Source: UBA11891 sp049890035 (GTDB lineage Bacteria > Bacteroidota > Bacteroidia > Flavobacteriales > Flavobacteriaceae). From it: DNA of 64,000 bases. Below are positions 26,404-34,790 of this stretch, piece by piece. Location: positions 62,001 to 126,000 of the forward strand of contig JBMHCG010000039.1 of NCBI GenBank assembly GCA_049890035.1, in the 5' to 3' direction. Below the pieces are notes generated by a model, which was not told where the DNA came from, ran no database searches, and saw nothing but the letters and a program-made list of their open reading frames with translations. The translations under genes and the position numbers were made by a program. Positions within the stretch are counted from its first letter, which is position 1. Each line of letters starts with the position of its first letter.

Positions 26404-27411
26404 TTACAGTTTTATCGAAGAATTTAAAGGGAGGTCCTTAAATTTTTTGATTTTTTTAATATAGTACAGATAAACAATGGATTGAGAAAGATTGCTTGCC
26501 CTTGGTTGTATCTCTTTTCTTTGTTTTTGGTAGATAAAAAACTGAGCGTAGAAATCCAAATGCGCTTTTAGAATCGCTAAAACCGTCCTCCATCGGCCTA
26601 GAAACAGAAAACGACCCGCTGCAAGTCCATCTAAAATCAGCCGAAAAAGCAGTTTGACTGGATAATACTTTGATGGATCGTTTTTTGTCAACATGGCGAG
26701 GGAGTTTCGAAAATTCAAATAGGTCTTATAGGGACTGGGAGCCAGGGTACCACCCCCGATATGCCATACTTTAACTGTAGCGAGTGAACGTATATGATAG
26801 CCCAAATGCCGCGCACGCCAACACAAATCAATTTCTTCCTGGTGGGCAAAAAAGTGCCTATCAAAGCCTTCAAGGGAATTAAAAACAGATTTTCGTATAA
26901 AAAAGCAAGCACCACTAGCCCAATGGAGGTCTTCTTCGGTATCGTATTGCCCCATGTCTTTTTCCATTGAATCAAAAAGGCGCCCTCTACAAAAAGCATA
27001 GCCAAAGGCATCCAAATACCCGCCAGCCGCACCTGCATACTCAAAAAGATCCGGGTGATTGTAATTCAATATGTGAGGCTGAGCAATGGCGACAGAAGGA
27101 TTTTTTTTAAAATAATTTTGAAATGGAGCGACCCAATCAGAAGTTACTTTAACGTCTGTATTCAGAAAACAATAAAGCTCCGCATCAATATATTGTAGTC
27201 CTTTGTTATAGCCTTCCGCAAAACCATAATTCTTTTCTAGCATTATTGTATGCACTTGCTCGAGGGAATGCAAGTAAGCCAAAGAACCGTCGGTGGAACC
27301 ATTATCAATCACATACACTTCCGCTTTTTTCGAACAGGAGAGCGTATGCGGTAGGAATTTTTTTAAATACTCCAAACCGTTCCAATTCAACAAGACGACG
27401 GCTGTTTTCAT
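26404..27411 (-). CDS. Glycosyltransferase family 2
   Basis: A 335-residue GT-A-fold glycosyltransferase of the rhamnosyltransferase-like GT2 group, likely working at the cytoplasmic face of the inner membrane on cell-surface polysaccharide. The N-terminal nucleotide-sugar site reads VVLLNWNGLEYL and VIDNGSTDGS, the DxD-type element is FLNTDVKV, and a conserved ASGACFFIRK and FFAHQEEIDLCWRAR follow. A hydrophobic segment after residue 250 may associate with the membrane. The donor and acceptor are not predictable. The gene follows the HsdR_N-like gene with no gap. Confidence 0.92.
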   Translation of the reverse strand: MKTAVVLLNWNGLEYLKKFLPHTLSCSKKAEVYVIDNGSTDGSLAYLHSLEQVHTIMLEKNYGFAEGYNKGLQYIDAELYCFLNTDVKVTSDWVAPFQNYFKKNPSVAIAQPHILNYNHPDLFEYAGAAGGYLDAFGYAFCRGRLFDSMEKDMGQYDTEEDLHWASGACFFIRKSVFNSLEGFDRHFFAHQEEIDLCWRARHLGYHIRSLATVKVWHIGGGTLAPSPYKTYLNFRNSLAMLTKNDPSKYYPVKLLFRLILDGLAAGRFLFLGRWRTVLAILKAHLDFYAQFFIYQKQRKEIQPRASNLSQSIVYLYYIKKIKKFKDLPLNSSIKL

Positions 27412-27864
27412 TTATTGATCCGTTGAGTAGGGGGGGAGTTCTTTCAAAAAAGTATATTGTTGCTGACGGGTGTCCATTTTACAAAAATAATGATCCAAGC
27501 CATTGCTTACCATTAAAAAACGGCTGTTCAAAACATAATTATAACGTGCAATCTGATCAAAACTGGACTGGGTTATTATAATATTGGGTGCCTTGCATTC
27601 GACAAGTAAAAAGGGCTTTCCCGTATTTAAATACACAATGATGTCGTAACGCCTAGTCAATCCATTCAATGCAATTTTCTTCTCGACATTTAGCATACTA
27701 ATGGGGTACGCTTTGGTTTCAATTAAATATTTGATGCAATGCTGACGCACCCATTCTTCAGCTTGTAAAACCACCCATTTTTTTCGAATACGATCAAAAA
27801 TGTAGGGTTTATTTTCTCTATTTTTAATATCGAATTTAAAGGCAGGAAAATTAAGCGGAACCAT
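27412..27864 (-). CDS. HsdR N-terminal-like (PD-(D/E)XK) protein
   Basis: A 150-residue stand-alone version of the type I restriction HsdR N-terminal nuclease domain. The nuclease motif is visible: RRYDIIVYL supplies the Asp and LLVECKAP the ExK. There is no helicase part, no methylase and no specificity subunit nearby, so it is not a restriction system. It ends directly at the glycosyltransferase start and diverges from holA across 26 bases. A role in DNA repair or replication is a guess based on that neighbour. Confidence 0.8.
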   Translation of the reverse strand: MVPLNFPAFKFDIKNRENKPYIFDRIRKKWVVLQAEEWVRQHCIKYLIETKAYPISMLNVEKKIALNGLTRRYDIIVYLNTGKPFLLVECKAPNIIITQSSFDQIARYNYVLNSRFLMVSNGLDHYFCKMDTRQQQYTFLKELPPYSTDQ

Positions 27865-27890
27865 GTCACAAATTTGCAGATATTTTTAGG

Positions 27891-28889
27891 ATGCAGAACT
27901 ACCAAGACGTATTAAAACAAATACAAAACAAAAATTTTGCTCCCTTTTATCTTTTTTCCGGTACTTCCCCCTATTTTATTGATCGTTTGATTGATGCACT
28001 CACTGCTGCTCTTGTAGAGGAAGAGACGGCAGCTTTTGATCACACGGTTCTGTACGGAAAAGAATGCACAGTACCCCAAATTATAGAAATTGCCAAACGC
28101 TTTCCGGTATTGGCACCCTATCAACTTGTTGTCATCAAGGAGGCGCAATACATGGACAAGCAATTGGATGATTTGGCTGCCTATGTGGAACAATCAACGC
28201 CGTCCACCATCCTCGCATTCTGTTGGAAAAACAAGCCTTTTGATAAACGAAAAAAACTCTATAAAGCGGCTCAAAAAAAAGGCGTTATCTTCGAAAGCAA
28301 GCCTTTGTATGACAACCAGATAGAACCCTGGGTAACCAATCAAGCAATAGCCTACGGGTTGCGTTTGTCCCCAGAATCTGTCGTTTTGTTACACGAATTT
28401 ATTGGTACTAATTTGCAACGAATTGATAAAGCTCTAGAAAAATTGCAATTGGTCGGGTCCAAAGACCAAATAATTGAAGCTGAAACAATAGAATACCATA
28501 TCGGTATCAGCAAAGAATACAATCATTTTGAATTGCAAAAAGCCATTGGTTCAAAAAATTTCAGCCAGGCTGTAAAAATCTGTGCCTATCTATCTGAAAA
28601 CCAAAAACACTACCCCTTAGTGGTGACTATCAGCAGTCTGTTCCGCTATTTCGAAAGATTGATGCAATACCATGCCCTGGACGACAAACAACAAGCAGCT
28701 AAAACAATGGGTATATCCCCCTATTTTTTGAACGAATACCAACTGGCTTCGCAGCATTTCTCAATGAAACAATGCAGCAAAGCACTGGAGGTCATTTTTG
28801 AAGCGGATTTGAAAAGTAAGGGCATCAAAGGGGGGGGGCAAACAGTTGACGCCATACTGAAACAATTACTTATTGATCTTTGGGTCTAA
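27891..28889 (+). CDS. holA: DNA polymerase III delta subunit
   Basis: The 332-residue delta subunit of the clamp loader, which opens the beta clamp. Family features include the N-terminal FAPFYLFSGTSPYFIDRLIDAL, LAPYQLVVIKEA, an AAA-like fold without a working P-loop (as normal for delta), and the C-terminal collar domain with LFRYFERLMQYH and KGIKGGG. It is divergent from the HsdR_N-like gene and convergent with the E1 fusion gene, with which it shares a four-base stop overlap. Confidence 0.93.
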   Translation: MQNYQDVLKQIQNKNFAPFYLFSGTSPYFIDRLIDALTAALVEEETAAFDHTVLYGKECTVPQIIEIAKRFPVLAPYQLVVIKEAQYMDKQLDDLAAYVEQSTPSTILAFCWKNKPFDKRKKLYKAAQKKGVIFESKPLYDNQIEPWVTNQAIAYGLRLSPESVVLLHEFIGTNLQRIDKALEKLQLVGSKDQIIEAETIEYHIGISKEYNHFELQKAIGSKNFSQAVKICAYLSENQKHYPLVVTISSLFRYFERLMQYHALDDKQQAAKTMGISPYFLNEYQLASQHFSMKQCSKALEVIFEADLKSKGIKGGGQTVDAILKQLLIDLWV

Positions 28890-31288
28890 TACAAGCTGGG
28901 ATATGTTTTTGGATCGGATTCGTGCATGATGCGATACATAGCCTCAAAAACATCCTCCATTGAAGGTTTGGATACATAATCACCATCCGTGCCATAGGCA
29001 GGCCGATGGGCCTTGGCACTCAATAGACAAGGAGCACTATCCAAATGCTGGTAGATGGATTGGTGGTCGATGAGTTGTTGCAATAAATAGGCCGTGGCAC
29101 CGCCAGGCATGTCCTCATCAACAATGATCAAACGATTGGTTTTGGCAATACTAGCACCAACATGTTTAGCACGATCAAAAGGGAGCAGGGATTGGGCATC
29201 GATCACTTCTACAGAAATGCCCATTTTTTCTGCTTCAATTGCTGCTGCTTCGACCACCCGCAAGGTTGAACCGTAACTCAAAACTGTAATATCCTTTCCC
29301 TTTTGGAGGACTTCAACTTCACCAAGTGGTGTGGTAAAGGACCCTAAATTAGTTGGTAACTTTTCTTTAAGTCGGTAGCCGTTAAGTGATTCAATCACCA
29401 TGGCGGGTTGGTTGATTTTCATTAAAGCATTGTACATTCCTGCCGCCTGTGTCATGTTTCTGGGGACCAATAAAAACATTCCTCTGAGAGAATGAATCAG
29501 CGTTCCCATAGGAGATCCAGAATGCCAAATTCCTTCCAATCGGTGTCCTCGAGTACGAATGATTAAAGGTGCAATTTGCTGACCATTTGTTCTATAATTC
29601 ATAGAAGCTAAATCGTCACTTAATGTGTGTATTGCGTATAATATATAGTCTATGTATTGTATTTCTGCAATGGGCCGTAAACCTCTAAGAGCCATTCCAA
29701 TCCCTTGTCCAATAATACTGGCCTCTCGTATTCCGGTATCAAAAACTCTGTTCTCACCATATTTTTTCTGTAGTCCCTCAGTGCCTTGATTGACATCACC
29801 AATTTTACCTACGTCTTCACCGAAAATAAAAAGGCTATCGTATTTTTTTAGAAGGGCATCAAAATTATCTCGAATAATCACTCTACCGTCTACCCTGTCC
29901 GAATTTTCGGTATATGTTGGAGCGATGTCCGATACAACAACTTGGGTTTCATTATACAGGTGAGTACTATAGAGCTGATGTAGCTTTTGATTGGTCGTTT
30001 CAATCCAGTCCAATAGTGGTTTTCGAACGTTTTTTGAAAGATGGCGCAAAGGGATAAGTCCACGACGTGCTTGTTCCATCAATTGACGCATACTGAAATC
30101 TGTTAATCCATCTACCGTTTTTAGGGTCAAAGCAAAGGCAACGTCTTTTTGTGAGTGGGGGGTAACTTGTTGCATCGCCTGCAGCAAGCTTTTTTGATAC
30201 GTCTTCATGAGATCACCATAGGACTGCCATGCTTTTCTTTTTCCTTCTCGTACTTTATCATTAATGGTACCCTCCAATACGATAAGTTCTTCATCAGTGG
30301 CTATTCCTTGGCTGAGAATCCATTCACGAAATTTTTTATTACAATCATAGGCAGCTTCCCATTCCAATCGCTTCTTGGATTTATAACGCTCGTGTGAACC
30401 AGAAGTAGAATGGCCGAGGGGTTGGGTTAATTCTTCTATATGAACCAAAACCGGTACATGTTTTTGCCGAGCGATAGCTTCCGCTCGCGCATAGGTTTTC
30501 ATCAAAGCATTGTAATCCCACCCTTTCACGCTTAAAATTTCAACTCCAGTGGTGCCCGATTCTTTTTGAAATCCTGCTAGCGCAGCAGAGACACTGCCCT
30601 TAGTCATTTGCTCTTCGTTGGCAACGGATATCCCATAACCATCATCATAAATCGACAAGACCATAGGGATTTGTAGGACCCCAGCAGCGTTTACCGATTC
30701 AAAAAAAAGACCCTCTGCGGCACTTGCGTTACCAATAGTACCCCATGCAATTTCATTGCCGTTGTCACTAAACTTTTCACTGCCCGCAATAGTGTTTTCT
30801 CGATAGATTTTAGAAGCTTGTGCCAGACCTACCAATCGCGGCATTTGACCAGCCGTTGGTGAAATATCGGAACTGTGGTTTTTTTGCTGCATCAAATTGT
30901 TCCATTCACCTTCGGTATTGATGCTTTGGGTGTTAAAGTGTCCACCCATTTGTCGCCCACCAGACATGGGCTCTTTTGCCAGATCAGGGTGGGCGTAAAT
31001 TGCTGCAAAAAAAGATTCTACATCTAAAAAACCCTGCGCCATTAAAAATGTTTGGTCGCGATAGTATCCCGCTCTGAAATCACCATTTTTAAAAAAGTGA
31101 TTGATCACCAGTTGGGGTAGTTCCTTGCCATCACCAAAAATACCGAACCCGCCTTTTCCAGTTAAAACTTCCCGCCGCCCCAATAGGCTGCAAGCACGAC
31201 TTAGGAACGCAATACGGTAATCATCAAGGACACGATCCCTAAAGGTAGCGTAATCGATCTTGGAAATGCCAGTAGTCTTTGGGTTCAT
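28886..31288 (-). CDS. Fused alpha/beta E1 2-oxoacid dehydrogenase (first copy)
   Basis: An 800-residue thiamine-diphosphate enzyme joining the E1 alpha-like part (about 1-420) and the E1 beta-like part (about 450-800) of a 2-oxoacid dehydrogenase, probably branched-chain type. The alpha part carries GNASAAEGLFFESVNAAG and YDDGYGIS at the ThDP site, where most E1 alphas have NN rather than DD. The beta part carries IFGEDVGKIGDVNQGT and the PGGATAYLLQQL region. The ATG at 31288 (MNPKTTGISK) is preferred over a TTG three codons earlier. No E2 or E3 gene is in the window. A second, shorter fusion is present at 51008-52984. Confidence 0.88.
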   Translation of the reverse strand: MNPKTTGISKIDYATFRDRVLDDYRIAFLSRACSLLGRREVLTGKGGFGIFGDGKELPQLVINHFFKNGDFRAGYYRDQTFLMAQGFLDVESFFAAIYAHPDLAKEPMSGGRQMGGHFNTQSINTEGEWNNLMQQKNHSSDISPTAGQMPRLVGLAQASKIYRENTIAGSEKFSDNGNEIAWGTIGNASAAEGLFFESVNAAGVLQIPMVLSIYDDGYGISVANEEQMTKGSVSAALAGFQKESGTTGVEILSVKGWDYNALMKTYARAEAIARQKHVPVLVHIEELTQPLGHSTSGSHERYKSKKRLEWEAAYDCNKKFREWILSQGIATDEELIVLEGTINDKVREGKRKAWQSYGDLMKTYQKSLLQAMQQVTPHSQKDVAFALTLKTVDGLTDFSMRQLMEQARRGLIPLRHLSKNVRKPLLDWIETTNQKLHQLYSTHLYNETQVVVSDIAPTYTENSDRVDGRVIIRDNFDALLKKYDSLFIFGEDVGKIGDVNQGTEGLQKKYGENRVFDTGIREASIIGQGIGMALRGLRPIAEIQYIDYILYAIHTLSDDLASMNYRTNGQQIAPLIIRTRGHRLEGIWHSGSPMGTLIHSLRGMFLLVPRNMTQAAGMYNALMKINQPAMVIESLNGYRLKEKLPTNLGSFTTPLGEVEVLQKGKDITVLSYGSTLRVVEAAAIEAEKMGISVEVIDAQSLLPFDRAKHVGASIAKTNRLIIVDEDMPGGATAYLLQQLIDHQSIYQHLDSAPCLLSAKAHRPAYGTDGDYVSKPSMEDVFEAMYRIMHESDPKTYPSLY

Positions 31289-31294
31289 GGAACG

Positions 31295-31302
31295 CAAATT
31301 TA
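31295..31302 (-). promoter_or_regulatory. -7 promoter element of the first E1 fusion gene
   Basis: On the minus strand TAAATTTG fits TAnnTTTG and ends six bases before the ATG at 31288, implying a leader of two bases or fewer. Confidence 0.5.
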
Positions 31303-31324
31303 CTAAAAATTAAGTTCTTTTCAA

Positions 31325-34099
31325 TCAAAACCATTTTCTGGTAAAGAGTGTCGCCAATTGTTTGGGCTGAATTGTTAAAACAAAACGAAGGGATTGTGCA
31401 TATGCATAGTCGTTTAAAGCAAACCCATTGTGTGTGTAAACAGGAAAGTACAATTCTAAATAATCAGGAACCAAATTTACTCGTACCCCAGCTCCCCAGT
31501 AGTAGTTGATGGATTGATTGAAATTCTTGGACAAAGCCACATCCCCATACAGTTCAATCCATTTCCAAACACTGGCCATCAAATTGGTGCTAATCAAATA
31601 ATCACTCACAAATGGATGATCGATTGCTGATTTGAGCCCTCCCTCTGCTAAAATAAATTGTTGGCTGTAGATGCCAGTGGTTTCAGAACGACCCAAAAAT
31701 TGATATTGATATAGGTAATCATTGGGTCGCGTCAATCCAAAATCAAAAAATCCATCATTGTCTTTGGAGTTCCACAAGAACTTGCCCACAAAAAAACGGG
31801 CTTGTAATTGACGCCCACTCGGAAATAGTTTTCGAAAATCTAAATTGAAACTCACTTTACTGAACGAATTAGCTATTTCAAAATCCGTCGCAAGCGTTAA
31901 GTAGTTAATGGCTGCCTTGTCGGAGTAGAGGTGTTGCAATTTAAACACCCCGTATTCTGGTGAGGTAGCGACACCCATGGCCAAATCCTTTGAGATGTTA
32001 TACCAAGAAGCACTAACGGCTTGACGTATGTTGGATCGAAAATCAGGGGTGCGAAATAAAAAAGTCAACCGAGGCGCTAGGACATTGTATCGTAGAGAAT
32101 TAGCGTAGTGATAACTAGCACCAGAAACAGAGAGCATGGTGAGGTAATTTTTACGTTCAGGAGAGTTGAACCGGGCATCGAATCCAAAACTGCCGACCAT
32201 ATTATTTTCTAAAAAAGAATATTGAGGACGAATGTCTAATTGAAAATTTTGACGGGTAAGTTTTTTATTGTGCAAACGCATCCCAAAAGCAATGCCATCA
32301 TAAGCGTTGTAATTGGAAATTGGATTAACAAACAATTGGTTGCGTTCGGGTACTTCAATATCCTTTACAAATTTGAGAGAAACAGGTTTCTTCAGGAAGC
32401 TACCACTTATTTTCTTCCAATTGTTTTCCTTATTCAATTCTGGCAAACCGATGACTGGGTTGATCGCGACTTGATCCACTCCATCGACAGCTAAGTCCCA
32501 AGAACGCTCTTGGTCCGATATTATCCATTGTTCAGATACCGTATTTTTTTCTTTGAAAAAACTCAGTTTAACAGGAATGTGCATGTTTTTCTTTTCACCC
32601 AATCTGAGTGATATACTATCATTCCCCTTTTTTGTGTATTTCAAAGAAAAATCCGTAGTCCAGTTCGAACGAACATAGGTGTCCAAAAACCAACTCAGGG
32701 AATCGGAAGTGTTCTGAGCAAAAGTATTTTGTATGTCAACGGGGTTTTTACTTTTCTTTAATTGTTCCATCAATTGTTTGAAAGTTTTCTTTCCCAAATA
32801 CGACTCCAAATAACGAAAACCTATCCCAACGTGATAGGGAATAGCAATTCTTTCGTTAAATCGCGTCAATTCATCTTTCGTACTATTTGCCTTTTGAAGT
32901 AGATTGTTACGAAGCATGAATTCAGTGTAGGTCATAAAGCCTTCATTGAATTTCATTTTTGCAATACCATAGGTGCGTAAGTAGAAGATATCGGAAAGAA
33001 TACCCAAAAAACGCAAATCTGGATAATAAGTTTCCATGTATTTTATGACCAACAAAACAGGGATACCCTCCAACAACCAATGCTGTTTTCTTTTGTCCAA
33101 GTACCATTGCGATTGGACGTAGGTACGAGCAAAAGCTTTGATGATTTTTAACTCGTTGAGTAAATCCTTGGAAAAAGGGCTGATGAGGCTTGGGAGTTGA
33201 TTCAAACCGTAGAATGGTCGTTCGTTATAATCCTCTTTAGTGACTAAAAAATGATGTGTATTTTGGAATGGAAACTCATTTTTAAGAAAAGAATAGATCC
33301 GTTGAAATTGCTCTTTGGATGATTCTCTTGATTGTTTTGCATATTTGATGTTGGAAAACACTTGTATACCGTCTGTAAGCAGATGGGCAAAAAAATTATT
33401 TTTGTTTTGAATTCTAAATTTTGGACTCCCGATCATTCTACCTTCCCATAATGAATCCGACCTTCGCGCTAGATCGCTTACTACTTGATAGGATGGAGGT
33501 GGGCTCATTCGGAGGGTATATTGTGCCGGTAGCAGTTTGGCGTCATCCAAATTTAAATTGCTCACGAAATCCTTTCTGCTTTCAATAGGACCTATGTAGG
33601 TAAGCATCCAATCAGATAGTGAAAAGGACTGATCATTTTCTTTAAATCCATATCCTGTAAATCGGGCATCTGGAAGTGTCAATGTATAAGACAGATTGAG
33701 TGGTAGGACATCTCCTCGCCAGCTTTCTGGGAGTACAATCCCAATAATATCAGGATGTTCCTGACACCGAAACCAAATCAGTGGGGAATTGTTGAATCGT
33801 ATTTCTTCAATTTTGGTCAGCCCGAGTCGATTTTTACTTGACAAATAAAAACTGCGGTCAAATTCTTCGGCAAAGCGTTTGGCGAGGGGGGTCTTGGCAC
33901 TGCTGTAGGCATGATTCCAATCGTTGAAATAGAGTGTGTCACTTTTTATAACAGCCCTGTCCAATCGTATCTTTTGCACAACAGAAACTTCTTTCTTTTC
34001 GACACTTAACGCTACTGAAAGACTGTACGAAACAGGTTCTTGAGCTTTCGAAACAAAAAAACAGAGAGTCAAAAAGTAAAGAAAAATGCGATTGAGCAT
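31325..34099 (-). CDS. M1 peptidase-like exported protein with barrel-like C-terminus, catalytic motif lost
   Basis: A 924-residue exported protein (signal peptide FLYFLTLCFFVSKAQ). The first half resembles M1-family peptidases, with an N-terminal beta domain and then a helical peptidase-like domain. At the zinc site the expected HExxH is TYVQS (about 326-330), still followed by QW, and a later LLEG keeps the Glu (about 344) that would be the third ligand. It should therefore be inactive as a metallopeptidase. From about residue 600 to the end, alternating polar and hydrophobic strands ending in a terminal aromatic (TRKWF) suggest an outer-membrane beta barrel. It follows the LOG-family gene after one base and is probably in the uvrA transcript. 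Confidence 0.7.
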   Translation of the reverse strand: MLNRIFLYFLTLCFFVSKAQEPVSYSLSVALSVEKKEVSVVQKIRLDRAVIKSDTLYFNDWNHAYSSAKTPLAKRFAEEFDRSFYLSSKNRLGLTKIEEIRFNNSPLIWFRCQEHPDIIGIVLPESWRGDVLPLNLSYTLTLPDARFTGYGFKENDQSFSLSDWMLTYIGPIESRKDFVSNLNLDDAKLLPAQYTLRMSPPPSYQVVSDLARRSDSLWEGRMIGSPKFRIQNKNNFFAHLLTDGIQVFSNIKYAKQSRESSKEQFQRIYSFLKNEFPFQNTHHFLVTKEDYNERPFYGLNQLPSLISPFSKDLLNELKIIKAFARTYVQSQWYLDKRKQHWLLEGIPVLLVIKYMETYYPDLRFLGILSDIFYLRTYGIAKMKFNEGFMTYTEFMLRNNLLQKANSTKDELTRFNERIAIPYHVGIGFRYLESYLGKKTFKQLMEQLKKSKNPVDIQNTFAQNTSDSLSWFLDTYVRSNWTTDFSLKYTKKGNDSISLRLGEKKNMHIPVKLSFFKEKNTVSEQWIISDQERSWDLAVDGVDQVAINPVIGLPELNKENNWKKISGSFLKKPVSLKFVKDIEVPERNQLFVNPISNYNAYDGIAFGMRLHNKKLTRQNFQLDIRPQYSFLENNMVGSFGFDARFNSPERKNYLTMLSVSGASYHYANSLRYNVLAPRLTFLFRTPDFRSNIRQAVSASWYNISKDLAMGVATSPEYGVFKLQHLYSDKAAINYLTLATDFEIANSFSKVSFNLDFRKLFPSGRQLQARFFVGKFLWNSKDNDGFFDFGLTRPNDYLYQYQFLGRSETTGIYSQQFILAEGGLKSAIDHPFVSDYLISTNLMASVWKWIELYGDVALSKNFNQSINYYWGAGVRVNLVPDYLELYFPVYTHNGFALNDYAYAQSLRFVLTIQPKQLATLFTRKWF

Positions 34100-34100
34100 G

Positions 34101-34790
34101 CTAAAAATTGGGGCGGTACTTACCTTTGACGTGAAATTTATCCAAAGCTTGGATCACTTCAGCAGGGGTTTCCACAATTTGTATTAAATCAAGGTCTGAC
34201 GGGCTGACGTTTTTTTCTGTTATTAATTTGTCTTGAATCCATTCTAATAGTCCAGACCAATACGAATGACCGACCAATAAAATTGGAATGGTGGTAATCT
34301 TTTCTGTCTGAATTAGGGTAAGGGCCTCAAACAATTCATCCAAAGTGCCAAGTCCACCCGGCATAACAACGAATCCCTGGGCATATTTGACAAACATGAC
34401 TTTTCGAACAAAGAAATATTCAAAATTGATCAATTTATCACTATCAATAAATGGATTGCTGTTTTGTTCAAAAGGGAGGTTGATATTCAAACCAACCGAA
34501 GTACCATTGGCTTCATGAGCACCTTTGTTGGCGGCCTCCATGACACCAGGACCACCTCCAGAAATAACACCGTATCCATGTTGGGCAATAGCGTAAGCTA
34601 TGTCTTTTGTCAATTGATATGTAGGGTGGGTAGTAGGCGTTCGTGCCGATCCAAATATGGAAATGCAGGGGCCTATGGCACTTAATCGCTCATAGCCCTC
34701 GACAAATTCACTCATGATTTTAAATAAAGCCCAGGAGTCATTGGCTTTGATAGCACTCCAATTCTTTTGTATTTTTTTGTTTTGCGCCAT
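34101..34790 (-). CDS. LOG-family protein (TIGR00730, nucleotide phosphoribohydrolase-like)
   Basis: A 229-residue Rossmann-fold protein of the LOG/lysine decarboxylase-like family, whose members cleave nucleoside 5'-monophosphates to base and ribose 5-phosphate. The diagnostic motifs are GGGPGVMEAANKGA and PGGLGTLDE. Cytokinin-type and purine-nucleotide specificity cannot be told apart here. Its ATG overlaps the last base of the uvrA stop codon, so it is coupled to uvrA, and the M1-like gene follows directly. Confidence 0.9.
   Translation of the reverse strand: MAQNKKIQKNWSAIKANDSWALFKIMSEFVEGYERLSAIGPCISIFGSARTPTTHPTYQLTKDIAYAIAQHGYGVISGGGPGVMEAANKGAHEANGTSVGLNINLPFEQNSNPFIDSDKLINFEYFFVRKVMFVKYAQGFVVMPGGLGTLDELFEALTLIQTEKITTIPILLVGHSYWSGLLEWIQDKLITEKNVSPSDLDLIQIVETPAEVIQALDKFHVKGKYRPNF

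Noticed and set aside
27412..27864. Part of a restriction-modification system
   Set aside because: Only the N-terminal nuclease domain is present and no methylase, specificity or helicase gene is nearby.
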